Below are positions 6,547 to 14,725 of a stretch of 31,718 bases of DNA, one piece after another. Origin of the DNA: Chloroflexota bacterium (GTDB taxonomy: Bacteria; Chloroflexota; Dehalococcoidia; Lucifugimonadales; CATQGZ01); the NCBI GenBank assembly GCA_027624995.1, contig JAQBTI010000001.1:1-31718 (forward strand), written 5' to 3'. Position 1 is the stretch's first letter. Every line of letters begins with the position of its first letter. The notes below the pieces were generated by a model. It did no database searches, had not been told where the DNA came from, and saw only the letters and a program-made list of their open reading frames with translations. A program made the position numbers and the translations under genes.

Positions 6547-8610
6547 ATGACTATAATGTTGCGGCTATTTCAGCCAAAGAACACCCTGACCGAGGAGGAG
6601 ACGCAGCAAGGACTGCGGGGTCTGACCCGGCAGATGGTCATCGCGTCGGGCGCGGACGGCCTCGTATCGGGAGGGTTCCTAACGGCCTTTGCGCTGATCC
6701 TCGGCGCCTCCAACTTCCACATAGGGATAATGATGGCGGTCCCCTTCCTGGTCCAGCCGCTACAGATACTGATCGTCGTGTTGATCGAGCGGGTCAGGAT
6801 GCGCAAGGTCATCGCCGTTTCTTCGTATTTTGTCGTGTATGCGTCCTGGGCGCCGATCGCCGTCATTCCGTTCGTTCTGGAAGTGCCTAACGCCGGCGCT
6901 GTGAGCGTGCTTCTCTTCTTTGTCGCGGTGAGAGGTGTGGCCAGCGCCAGCCTGAATACCAGTTGGAACGGATGGCTCAGGGATATCGTTCCTCAAGAGA
7001 TACTGGGCAAGTTCTTCGCCGACCGCACTCGGACGGCAACCATTGCAGCGGCGATCGTAGGCATGGGGGCCGCTCTCTTTATCGACCTGTGGAAGGGCCA
7101 GGTCAGCCCGGAGAACGTCGTGTTCGGCTATTCGCTGGCGATACTGTTCGGCAGCATGATTATGGGTATGGCTGCGGTAGGAGCGATGGCCACCATTCCT
7201 GAGCTGCGGATGCCGACCCTTCAGGGCCCGCGGCCGTCGGCGCTGAAAACTCTCAGCGCACCTTTGAAGGACAGGAACTTCAGACAGCTCGTCAACTTCC
7301 TGTTCCTGTTTCACGTGGCCGCACATATGGCGGTGCCATTCTTCGCCGTCTACATGCTCACGAGACTGGATATGTCGCTCACCGCGGTGGTCGGCCTGGG
7401 CGTTCTCAGTCAGGTCGCGACGGTCTTGTTCCTCCGAGTCTGGGGGCCAATCATCGACCGGTACGGCAGCAAGGCGGTCCTCTCGGTTAACTCGGCCCTA
7501 TACTTCATAGTTATTCTCGGCTGGGCCTTTACGACAATGCCGGAGAAACACGTCCTGACCTTTCCGCTTCTCGTGTTCCTCCACCTACTGATCGGAATCG
7601 CGAATGCGGGAGTCGGAGTCGGGATGACCGCCATGCGGCTCAAGATGACACCGCAGGCCCAGTCGACCTCCTACATGATGGTTTCGTCGGTGGCCATCAA
7701 TCTAGGGGCAGGGATCAGTCCTCTGCTGGGAGGCGCGTTCGCCGACTTCTTTAGCGTTAGGCAGTTCAAGATCAGCATCGAGTGGATAGACCCGACCCGT
7801 ACCGTCGATCTCCCCGCCTTCTTCCTCACCGGCTACGACTTTCTGTTTGGGCTGGCCTTCATAGTCGGGCTGTTCACATTGGCGGTGCTAGCCGGTGTTC
7901 GAGAAGAGGGAGAGGCGGAGGCCCAGGAGGTCATGGACGATCTGATGGTCCGCACGAGAGACAACCTGAGGGCCCTCAGCGCCGTGCCCGGACTGGGCCT
8001 CATGGCCCACTTTCCGCTGACGACTCTGCGGCGCCTGCACGGGATCCCGGGCCTCGACGTGGCCGTCGGGGTTACGGCATACCAGTTGGCGTCGTCGTTG
8101 AATACTGCCGTAACGGCGGCGTCTCGTGGCGTCGAGAGCGTATCTGACGTCGCGCAGCATGTGAGTAGTGCGGTATCGGAGGCCATAGGCCAGTTGGAAG
8201 AGCTCGGCACGCATGGGATTGAGGCATCTCGGGAGCTTTCGAGGGAGGCCATCCGGACGATAGACGGGGCCAGCCTCAACGTTGAGCGCCTCGCAAGGGG
8301 AGTGGTTTCCGGGACACTTCACGCGCTCGCCAATGCTAACCTGGACCCGCTGGAGGCGGTCTTTGGGGTTGCCGAGGGCGCCATTATCGGCGCTGGCGAA
8401 ATAGGCGCCGATCTGGAAGAAGCCGTTCAGGATGTAGTTAAGGGGGCCCGTGAGGCGGCCAGCGGCCTGGGGCTGTCTGAGGAGGAGGCCGAGGCCCAAG
8501 CGTCAAAGGGGGTTGTCGAGGCGACGGGCGCCCTCAGTCCGGAGCAGGCCACACAGGTCCGCAAGGCCCTAGTGGAGACACTGGTGGACGAAGGAGAGAC
8601 GCCGGAGTAG
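6547..8610 (+). CDS. MFS transporter with long helical C-terminal extension
   Basis: The first ~450 residues form a 12-helix major facilitator domain. SGADGLVSGGFLTAFALILG opens helix 1. The loop with NGWLRDIVPQEILGKFFADR (about residues 138-158) is typical of a widespread uncharacterised MFS group. Helices in the second half include LLVFLHLLIGIANAGVGVGM and FLFGLAFIVGLFTLAVLAG. The substrate cannot be told. After residue 455 comes a 233-residue tail that is not part of the MFS fold: acidic EEGEAEAQEV, then mainly Ala/Gly/Glu-rich amphipathic helix with recurrent pieces such as GAIIGAGEIGADLEEAV and VVKGAREAASGLGL. I do not recognise this domain. The start is uncertain: ATG 6547 has GGAG 11 bases away, and ATG 6559 is possible. 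The intergenic 8611-8748 follows. Confidence 0.85.
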   Translation: MTIMLRLFQPKNTLTEEETQQGLRGLTRQMVIASGADGLVSGGFLTAFALILGASNFHIGIMMAVPFLVQPLQILIVVLIERVRMRKVIAVSSYFVVYASWAPIAVIPFVLEVPNAGAVSVLLFFVAVRGVASASLNTSWNGWLRDIVPQEILGKFFADRTRTATIAAAIVGMGAALFIDLWKGQVSPENVVFGYSLAILFGSMIMGMAAVGAMATIPELRMPTLQGPRPSALKTLSAPLKDRNFRQLVNFLFLFHVAAHMAVPFFAVYMLTRLDMSLTAVVGLGVLSQVATVLFLRVWGPIIDRYGSKAVLSVNSALYFIVILGWAFTTMPEKHVLTFPLLVFLHLLIGIANAGVGVGMTAMRLKMTPQAQSTSYMMVSSVAINLGAGISPLLGGAFADFFSVRQFKISIEWIDPTRTVDLPAFFLTGYDFLFGLAFIVGLFTLAVLAGVREEGEAEAQEVMDDLMVRTRDNLRALSAVPGLGLMAHFPLTTLRRLHGIPGLDVAVGVTAYQLASSLNTAVTAASRGVESVSDVAQHVSSAVSEAIGQLEELGTHGIEASRELSREAIRTIDGASLNVERLARGVVSGTLHALANANLDPLEAVFGVAEGAIIGAGEIGADLEEAVQDVVKGAREAASGLGLSEEEAEAQASKGVVEATGALSPEQATQVRKALVETLVDEGETPE

Positions 8611-8728
8611 ACCCAATTTGAGGTGCTGATCGCCGCCGTCCTGTAAATCTCAGACTCGTCTTATGGAAAAATCGCACACAGTGTCTACTAGCCATTCAGG
8701 TTCTTCACGAACTTCGTTTTTGATTCGA

Positions 8729-8741
8729 TTCCCGAAGGGAA
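8729..8741 (+). promoter_or_regulatory. der ribosome binding site inside a small hairpin
   Basis: TTCCC, GAA and GGGAA form a 5-bp stem. Its 3' arm contains the purine-rich AAGGGA that serves as Shine-Dalgarno for the der ATG 8 bases later. Pairing could hide the site, but the stem is short. Confidence 0.35.
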
Positions 8742-8748
8742 CCCAGTA

Positions 8749-10065
8749 ATGAAACCTGTCGTCGCCATCGTAGGGCGGCCAAACGTTGGCAAGTCCACCC
8801 TGTACAACCGTCTGGTCGGGCGGCAGTCGGCCATCGTCTCGGACATCGCCGGCACCACGCGAGACAGAGTGATCTCGGAGGTCGAATGGGGGGACCGCAC
8901 CTTCATACTCGTCGATACCGGCGGTCTCGACCTGTTCCCGGAGACCGATCTGTGGAGGCAGGTCAAGGCACAGATCGACCTCGCCATAGCCGACGCCGAC
9001 GTCATCATCATGCTGGTAGATGCGGCCACGGGGGCCACGGCGGCCGACGCCGACGCAGCCGATCTGCTGAGACGCACCGTAAAGCCGGTCGTTCTGGCAG
9101 CTAACAAGTCAGATAACCAGGAGCGGTCGTTCTCAGCGGTAGAGTTCTACGAGCTTGGCCTGGGAGATCCGACGCCGATCAGCGCGTACCACAACATCGG
9201 CGTCGACGACCTCATGACGCGGGTGGTCGACCTATTCCCAGAGGGAATCGAGGCCCCAGAGCCTGAGGCCGATCTGAAGCTGGCGATCGTCGGCCGCACC
9301 AACGTTGGGAAGTCCGCGCTTCTCAATGCGATAACCGACAGCGACAGGGCCATCGTCAGCCCGGTGCCCGGGACGACCCGCGACACTCTGGACACACTCG
9401 TTCAGCGAGGTGACCGGTCGGTGCTTCTGATCGACACGGCCGGAATAAGGAGGCGTGGCAAGATTGGACTCGGAATCGAGCACTACAGCGTGCTCCGCTC
9501 CCTTCGCGCCATCGACCGGGCCGACGTCGCCATCGTTTTGACCGACGCCTCCGAGCTGGGCACCAGCCAGGACGCACACGTCGCCAGCTACGTGCTGGAG
9601 GCCTACAAGGGCCTGGTGCTGGCCGTCAACAAGTGGGACCTCGCCAAAAAGGTAGAGCTGACCAGGGAGAAGGCGACCGACATTATCAGGACTCGTTTCG
9701 CCTTCGCCCGCTACGCGCCGATCTGCTTCACCTCGGCCCTTCGACAGACTGGGCTTGACGGGCTGCTGGACACTGCCGAGGCTGTCTATTCGGAGTGGAC
9801 CAAAAGCGTGCCGAGGTATGACCTGAGCCGGACGGTGATGAATGCCGTGTCCGAGCCCCCGCCGTCTCCGATGGGAGGGCGGTCACTAAGGATCTACAGC
9901 GTCTCGCAAGACCAGACCGGTCCGCCAACCTTCACCTTCTACGTAAACCGGTCCGACATGGTACACTTTTCGTACCGAAGGTACCTTGAGAATCGCATTC
10001 GTGCCGCGTACGATTTCAAGGGAAGCCCTCTGAGAATGCACTTCAAAGGTAGGGGCGAAAGCTGA
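8749..10065 (+). CDS. der: ribosome biogenesis GTPase Der (EngA)
   Basis: Der has two GTPase domains in tandem and a KH-like C-terminal domain, and it is needed for 50S subunit assembly. The first domain has GRPNVGKST (about residues 8-16), TTRDR, DTGGLD and NKSD. The second has GRTNVGKSA (about 181-189), TTRDT, DTAGIRRRGK and NKWDL. The C-terminal domain reads SPMGGRSLRIYSVSQDQTGP and then TFYVNRSDMVHFSYRRYLEN, the usual Der end. The 438-residue length is normal. The stop TGA at 10063-10065 overlaps the start of plsY, giving the common der-plsY-gpsA unit. Confidence 0.97.
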   Translation: MKPVVAIVGRPNVGKSTLYNRLVGRQSAIVSDIAGTTRDRVISEVEWGDRTFILVDTGGLDLFPETDLWRQVKAQIDLAIADADVIIMLVDAATGATAADADAADLLRRTVKPVVLAANKSDNQERSFSAVEFYELGLGDPTPISAYHNIGVDDLMTRVVDLFPEGIEAPEPEADLKLAIVGRTNVGKSALLNAITDSDRAIVSPVPGTTRDTLDTLVQRGDRSVLLIDTAGIRRRGKIGLGIEHYSVLRSLRAIDRADVAIVLTDASELGTSQDAHVASYVLEAYKGLVLAVNKWDLAKKVELTREKATDIIRTRFAFARYAPICFTSALRQTGLDGLLDTAEAVYSEWTKSVPRYDLSRTVMNAVSEPPPSPMGGRSLRIYSVSQDQTGPPTFTFYVNRSDMVHFSYRRYLENRIRAAYDFKGSPLRMHFKGRGES

Positions 10066-10691
10066 TCGACTACCTGGTCCTCATCCCACTCGGCTACCTG
10101 CTAGGTTCCATCCCATTCGGGGTCCTTGTCGGTCGCGTAACCAAGCGGATTGATGTGCGTGACTACGGTAGCGGCAACACGGGCATGACCAACGTCATGC
10201 GCCTGGCGGGCGTGCCTGCTGGAGTGCTTGTGCTTGTGCTGGACATGGGCAAGGCCGCCCTTGCCGTGGGACTGGCCCGTGTGTTCAGCGACTCCGCCGG
10301 TGTCGCCGCCGGGGCAGGCCTCGCGGCGCTGGCCGGCCACATATGGCCGGTGTTCATCGGATTCAGGGGTGGCCGCGGAACCGCCAGCGGATTGGCCGCG
10401 CTGATCGTCCTCTCGCCCGTTGCCGGTCTGGCGAGCACGATCATCGGTCTCCCGCTTCTGTTGCTCACCCGCTACGTCTCCGTTGGGTCCATCTCGGGCG
10501 CAACCGTTGGAGGACTCACTCTGGTTGCGCTGTCCTTGACGACGAGCCTCGCCGAGCCCCAGTATGCCTGGTTCGGTGTGATAGGCACCACCCTGGTCCT
10601 CTTGCGCCACAAGGAGAACATCCAGCGACTCCTCAGAGGCGAAGAGCGCAAGCTGGGCGGGACTGCAGACACACTCCACGGCGGCTCCTAG
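10062..10691 (+). CDS. plsY: acyl-phosphate:glycerol-3-phosphate acyltransferase PlsY
   Basis: PlsY is the integral membrane enzyme that moves an acyl group from acyl phosphate to glycerol-3-phosphate, giving lysophosphatidic acid. The core motifs are GSIPFG (first helix), GSGNTGMTNVMR (substrate loop) and GHIWPVFIGFRGGRGTASG, where the usual GGKG is GGRG. The first conventional start codon is GTG 10155, but that would remove helix one and GSIPFG. The frame is open back to a TAG at 10050, with no ATG, GTG or TTG before the conserved region. The only sensible start is CTG 10062, overlapping the der TGA as CTGA, with AGGGG about 7 bases upstream. This gives 209 residues, the family norm. gpsA, which supplies glycerol-3-phosphate, follows 21 bases later. 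Confidence 0.88.
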   Translation: MIDYLVLIPLGYLLGSIPFGVLVGRVTKRIDVRDYGSGNTGMTNVMRLAGVPAGVLVLVLDMGKAALAVGLARVFSDSAGVAAGAGLAALAGHIWPVFIGFRGGRGTASGLAALIVLSPVAGLASTIIGLPLLLLTRYVSVGSISGATVGGLTLVALSLTTSLAEPQYAWFGVIGTTLVLLRHKENIQRLLRGEERKLGGTADTLHGGS

Positions 10692-10712
10692 GTCCCCGGC
10701 ACAGGCCCTTCG

Positions 10713-11711
10713 ATGACACGGGTTGGGGTAGTCGGGACGACAAGCTGGGGCACCACTCTAGCACTTCTCCTCGCTGGTAGCGGTAACGAAGTTTCGCTGT
10801 GGGCACGGACCGACGACGAGGCGGCTCGACTGCAGGCAGACCGCGAGAACCGTCGGTTTGTTCCCGGTCATCCCTTTCCAGATAATCTTTCCGTCACGTC
10901 GTCTCCTGACACAGCCCTTGGCGACTCCGACTTGATCGTGGTGGCGGTCCCGTCGAGAGCTCTGCGAGACAATATCAGGATCCTTCGGGAGTCCATCAAC
11001 GTGTCTGCCGTCGTGGTCAGCGCGACCAAAGGGCTCGAGGCCGACACCTCCAAGCGCATGAGCGAGGTCCTCTCCGAGGAACTTCCCGAGTCGCTTCACC
11101 AGGCCATAGGTGTTCTTTCGGGCCCTAACTTGGCCGCTGAGATACTCGAAGGCAAGCCGACGAGCACGGTCGTCGCCTCCAAGTACGCAGAAACGGCTAT
11201 CCGGGCGCAAGAAGCGATCAACTCTCCGTTGTTCCGCGTCTACACCAACGACGATGTTACCGGCGTTGAGCTAGGCGGAGCGCTCAAGAACATCATCGCC
11301 CTGGGCGCGGGGATCTGCGACGGGCTTGGGTATGGAGACAACGCGAAGGCCGCCATCATTACTCGCGGCCTCGCCGAGATTGCCCGCCTCGGCGTGGCGT
11401 GTGGGGCCAAGCAGCAGACCTTCGCCGGGCTGGCCGGTATGGGCGACCTGATAGCAACCTGCTCTAGCCCACTAAGCCGAAATCACCAGGTCGGTGAGCG
11501 CCTAGCGAAAGGTGAACCGCTCTCCCAGATCCGGGCTTCCATGGATAACGTGGCGGAAGGAATCGACACGACCGCCGCAGCCCAAAAGCTGGCCAACAAG
11601 CTGGGCGTGGAGATGCCGATCACCAATGCAATGCACAGCGTGCTCTTCGACGGTGTCCCCATGGAGCAGGCAAGATCAGACCTGCTGGAGCGTGCCCCAG
11701 GTACCGAGTGA
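10713..11711 (+). CDS. gpsA: glycerol-3-phosphate dehydrogenase [NAD(P)+] GpsA
   Basis: GpsA reduces dihydroxyacetone phosphate to sn-glycerol-3-phosphate, the substrate of the PlsY encoded just upstream. The N-terminal nucleotide-binding fold begins VGVVGTTSWGTTLALLL, a form of the GxGxWG signature. VVSATKGLE (about residues 109-117) and LSGPNLAAEI (about 138-147) are the middle blocks. The C-terminal catalytic domain has GGALKNIIALGAGICDGLG with the active-site Lys (about 191) and DNAKAAIITRGLAEI. The 332-residue length is normal. The gene converges with rsmE, leaving only 11 bases between the two stop codons and no clear terminator. Confidence 0.96.
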   Translation: MTRVGVVGTTSWGTTLALLLAGSGNEVSLWARTDDEAARLQADRENRRFVPGHPFPDNLSVTSSPDTALGDSDLIVVAVPSRALRDNIRILRESINVSAVVVSATKGLEADTSKRMSEVLSEELPESLHQAIGVLSGPNLAAEILEGKPTSTVVASKYAETAIRAQEAINSPLFRVYTNDDVTGVELGGALKNIIALGAGICDGLGYGDNAKAAIITRGLAEIARLGVACGAKQQTFAGLAGMGDLIATCSSPLSRNHQVGERLAKGEPLSQIRASMDNVAEGIDTTAAAQKLANKLGVEMPITNAMHSVLFDGVPMEQARSDLLERAPGTE

Positions 11712-11722
11712 GGCTGCGCTGG

Positions 11723-12469
11723 TTAGCCGCCCAGGTCGCCGAGTTCGTAGAGGACAGCGGAGACGGCGGCAACCGCGGCGGTCTCCGCCCTAAGTATCCG
11801 ACTCCCCAGGGTCACGGGCTCGATCGCTAGGGCTCGTGCGAGGTCGGTCTCCTCGGTGGTGAACCCGCCTTCGGGACCAATGAATATGCTCAGCAGGGGC
11901 GTCGGGCTGCCCTTCAGATCGGCCAGAGCTTGTCGGAGCCCGTGCCGGTCTTCGCCCTCCCACGGAATCACCGCCGGTCCCTGAACTCCGTTGCAGGCGT
12001 CCCGGAAATCGAGATGGTCCCCGATGGTCGGGATACGAGCCCGACCCGACTGTTCTGCCGCCTCTGAGACGATCTTGCGCCATCTGTCAGCACGCTTCTC
12101 GCCCGGTCCGTCGGTTCGCGTTCTAGGGATCGACCTGGCGCAAAGCACTGGCACGAAGGCCGCCACGCCCAGTTCGGTGCATTTCTGGAGCACGAGCTCG
12201 AACTTGCCCGCCTTCAATACGCCCTGGTACAGGGTGATCCTGGATTTAGGCTCTCCGGAGCCTTGAGCCTTGCTCGTTACCGTTCCGGTTGCCGCTGAAT
12301 GGGATACATCTTTCAGGGTAACCGAGTACTCCCAACCTTCGTTGTCGAGCACCATGATCTGGTCCCCGGGACGTAGGCGCAGGACCCGTGAGACCTGCCT
12401 TGCTACTGCTGACGGCAGCACCACGCGGTTAGCGAGTATGCTCTCGGGGGCAACGAAGAACCGGTGCAT
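11723..12469 (-). CDS. rsmE: 16S rRNA (uracil(1498)-N(3))-methyltransferase RsmE
   Basis: RsmE methylates N3 of U1498 in 16S rRNA. The protein starts with the family's HRFFVAPESI. It has a PUA-like N-terminal domain (LRLRPGDQIMVLDNEGWEY) and ends with the SPOUT knot: SIFIGPEGGFTTEETDLA (about residues 188-205) and LGSRILRAETAAVAAVS. I place the start at ATG 12469 (249 residues), because the open frame upstream to TTG 12502 adds 11 residues before the conserved start and would overlap prmA. It is the last gene of a dnaJ-prmA-rsmE unit, with a 16-base gap after prmA. Confidence 0.94.
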   Translation of the reverse strand: MHRFFVAPESILANRVVLPSAVARQVSRVLRLRPGDQIMVLDNEGWEYSVTLKDVSHSAATGTVTSKAQGSGEPKSRITLYQGVLKAGKFELVLQKCTELGVAAFVPVLCARSIPRTRTDGPGEKRADRWRKIVSEAAEQSGRARIPTIGDHLDFRDACNGVQGPAVIPWEGEDRHGLRQALADLKGSPTPLLSIFIGPEGGFTTEETDLARALAIEPVTLGSRILRAETAAVAAVSAVLYELGDLGG

Positions 12470-12485
12470 CAGTCCAGCCGTCTTA

Positions 12486-13394
12486 CTAGACCGTCGCGAC
12501 AAGCACTACCCAGCCGTCCTCTGTCAACGAGTGGCCGGGAACCGCGCCTGCTGCCGTTAGGGCATCTCGGACCGAGTCCTGATTCTCGGCTGAGACTCCC
12601 GACACGATCACCGCTCCGCCTGGCCGTACGGCCGCCACGAGGTCGGGAGCGATCTCGGTGACCACCTTCGCCGAGATGTTTGCCACCGCAAGATCAAAGC
12701 TCGCCGGGTTGACCCAGGGGCTCGGTAGACTGCCCTGGTGTAGTGACAGCGTTCCGGAGACTTGGTTCTGCACGGCGTTTTGCCTCGCGACTTCGATGGC
12801 CACCGGGTCCAGGTCGAGTCCCACCACTTCTGACGCCCCAACCCGGGCCGCGGCGATCGACAGAATCCCGGACCCGCAGCCCACGTCAATGACGCGAGCG
12901 CCGGGCGTGACCAGTCGTTCAATCTGCGCAAGGCACATTCGCGTAGTTGGGTGATGGCCGGTGCCGAAGGCCATGCCAGGGTCCAGCCAGATGGTCACCT
13001 CGCCGTCCTCTGGAACGTCTTCGAGCCAGCTAGGTCTGACTACGAGGTTTTCACCGATGTGAAGCGGCTTGAAATACCGTTTCCACGCTGTCTGCCACTC
13101 CTCCTCTTTCAGCACTCTTTCGGTGAGAGCAGACACCGGAGCGAGGCTGGCAACGAGACGGACGGCGATATCTATCCGGCTCCTGCGTTCCTGTGCCGTT
13201 GAATCCATGGGAACGTAGGTCCTGATCGTGGCCCGGCGTTGCCCGGCGACCTCACCCTCATCGGGGCTGTAGCCGCCGTCCTCCTCAACCGCTACTCCGC
13301 CATTGCCGTAGCGCAGGAATATCTGAGAAAGAGGTTCGACGAACTCGGGCGGGGCCTCAACGCTGAGCTCCAGCCACTCCGACGGGGTTTTCAA
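12486..13394 (-). CDS. prmA: ribosomal protein L11 methyltransferase PrmA
   Basis: PrmA trimethylates several amino groups of ribosomal protein L11. The N-terminal domain reads SEWLELSVEAPPEFVEPLSQ. A linker with AWKRYFKPLHIGENLVV and WLDPGMAFGTGHHPTTRMC (about residues 145-163) matches the family block PGxAFGTGxHxTT. The SAM site is VIDVGCGSGILSIAA and the substrate-site strand is DLAVANISAKVV. I chose TTG 13394, 32 bases after the dnaJ stop, giving 302 residues. The frame stays open upstream into dnaJ (to 13469), but those residues look unrelated to the family. The start is the uncertain part, since only a weak GAG precedes it. Confidence 0.9.
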   Translation of the reverse strand: MKTPSEWLELSVEAPPEFVEPLSQIFLRYGNGGVAVEEDGGYSPDEGEVAGQRRATIRTYVPMDSTAQERRSRIDIAVRLVASLAPVSALTERVLKEEEWQTAWKRYFKPLHIGENLVVRPSWLEDVPEDGEVTIWLDPGMAFGTGHHPTTRMCLAQIERLVTPGARVIDVGCGSGILSIAAARVGASEVVGLDLDPVAIEVARQNAVQNQVSGTLSLHQGSLPSPWVNPASFDLAVANISAKVVTEIAPDLVAAVRPGGAVIVSGVSAENQDSVRDALTAAGAVPGHSLTEDGWVVLVATV

Positions 13395-13426
13395 AATGGT
13401 TCTCGGTGTGGCGGAACAGCGCTGGC

Positions 13427-14566
13427 TTAATCTTCCAGGCCGAAGGCATCTTTGATCTTGCCCAGCCAACGCTTGTCCTGACCCTTGTCAGTCCCCGACT
13501 GGTGTCCGGCCAGACTCTTGCCGAGGGCCTCTAAGAGTACCTTCTGCTCTTCGTTCAGCTTCCGAGGAGTCTCCACCGAGATCTTGACGACCTGGTCCCC
13601 ACGTCGGCTCCCGCCCACCTGGACGATCCCCTTGCTCTTCAACCGGAAGGTCTGCCCACTCTGTGTCCCCGGCGGGATTTCGAGAGGCGACTCTCCCTGG
13701 AGGACCGGCACGGTTACGGAGGCGCCGAGTGCCGCCTGAGCGACGTTCAACGTCATCTCATACAGTAGGTCGTCATTGTCGCGGGTGAATATCTCGTGGT
13801 CTTTGACCCTGACGGACACGTAGAGGTCCCCCGGCGGCCCGCCGTTCGAGCCCGGCTCACCCTTACCGGTCAGTCTGATGTGGGTGCCGGTCTCGATTCC
13901 GGCCGGGACTGAGACGACGAGCTTGCGCTTGCGGCGCTCCTTGCCTGTGCCCGAGCATGTCTTGCAAGGGTCGCTGATCGTCCTGCCCTCGCCGCGACAT
14001 GTGGCGCAGTCGATTACTTGGACGAACTGGCCGAAAATGCTCTGATTGGCGCGGCGAACTTGACCTGTACCACCGCAGTTGGCGCACATCGTCGGCGAGC
14101 TTCCAGACTCGGCCCTGGAGCCTCTGCACCCGGAGCAGACCTCGACGCGCTGGACATCGAATTCCTTCTCCGAGCCAAACACAGCCTCTTCGAACTCGAC
14201 GGACATAGAGAACTGTAGGTCCGCTCCGCGTTTGGCCGAGCTGGTCCGGGTCCTCGTGCCGCCGCCGAAGAATGCGTCGAATATGTCGCCAAAGCCGCCG
14301 AAGTTGTCGTAGCCGTCGAACCCTCTGGCGCCGTTGCTGCCCACGCCGTCGTGTCCGAACCGGTCGTAATCAGTGCGTTTCTTTGAGTCCGACAGCACCT
14401 GGTAGGCTTCGTTGACCTCCTTGAAACGTTCCTCGGCGCCAACCTTCTTATTCCGGTCAGGGTGGTACTCCAGCGCCAGCTTGCGGAATGCACGCTTGAC
14501 TTCTTCGTCTGACGCGTCCCGACCGACACCTATGACATCGTAATAATCGCGTTTGCTGGTGGTCAT
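13427..14566 (-). CDS. dnaJ: chaperone protein DnaJ (Hsp40)
   Basis: DnaJ delivers unfolded proteins to DnaK and stimulates its ATPase. The J domain (residues 1-70) has DYYDVIGVGRDASDEEVKRA and the HPD motif in YHPDRNK. A Gly/Phe-rich region follows (about 78-105). Four zinc-binding CxxCxGxG-type repeats lie at about 145-215: CSGCRGSR, CANCGGTG, CATCRGEG and CKTCSGTG. The first repeat ends in Arg rather than Gly. The C-terminal substrate domain ends with WLGKIKDAFGLED. Length (379) is normal. dnaK and grpE are not adjacent, but prmA and rsmE follow. A strong promoter lies upstream; no CIRCE element is present. Confidence 0.96.
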   Translation of the reverse strand: MTTSKRDYYDVIGVGRDASDEEVKRAFRKLALEYHPDRNKKVGAEERFKEVNEAYQVLSDSKKRTDYDRFGHDGVGSNGARGFDGYDNFGGFGDIFDAFFGGGTRTRTSSAKRGADLQFSMSVEFEEAVFGSEKEFDVQRVEVCSGCRGSRAESGSSPTMCANCGGTGQVRRANQSIFGQFVQVIDCATCRGEGRTISDPCKTCSGTGKERRKRKLVVSVPAGIETGTHIRLTGKGEPGSNGGPPGDLYVSVRVKDHEIFTRDNDDLLYEMTLNVAQAALGASVTVPVLQGESPLEIPPGTQSGQTFRLKSKGIVQVGGSRRGDQVVKISVETPRKLNEEQKVLLEALGKSLAGHQSGTDKGQDKRWLGKIKDAFGLED

Positions 14567-14605
14567 CGACGAAACTGAGGTCTCCTGGCAGTCATGAAAA
14601 TGTGA

Positions 14606-14625
14606 GCGTCTAGCGCCCTAAACGC
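14606..14625 (-). promoter_or_regulatory. hairpin in the dnaJ leader
   Basis: On the transcribed strand GCGTTTAG, a GGCG loop and CTAGACGC pair over 8 bp with one G-U wobble. It lies about 40 bases before the dnaJ start, inside the inferred leader. It is not CIRCE (TTAGCACTC-N9-GAGTGCTAA). It may be structural or a heat-responsive element; nothing proves either. Confidence 0.35.
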
Positions 14626-14652
14626 GCATCGTCTCCGGACGCACGCCACCAC

Positions 14653-14681
14653 ATTATAAAGGCAGCCAAAAGGCAGTACAA
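14653..14681 (-). promoter_or_regulatory. dnaJ operon promoter
   Basis: Read on the minus strand, TTGTAC (-35, 14676-14681), a 17-base spacer and a perfect TATAAT (-10, 14653-14658) form the best two-box promoter in the window. Transcription would begin near 14646, giving a leader of about 80 bases before dnaJ. Spacing and the -10 match sigma-70-type promoters. Confidence 0.65.
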
Positions 14682-14725
14682 GTTGAATCTCGATCCCGGC
14701 AGCCCCGACTTTGAGACCTCTGCGG

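Noticed and set aside
10155..10691. GTG 10155 as the start of plsY
   Set aside because: It would delete the first membrane helix and the conserved GSIPFG motif that is encoded in the same open frame just upstream.
14567..14700. CIRCE operator upstream of dnaJ
   Set aside because: No TTAGCACTC/GAGTGCTAA pair is present; only an unrelated 8-bp hairpin was found.
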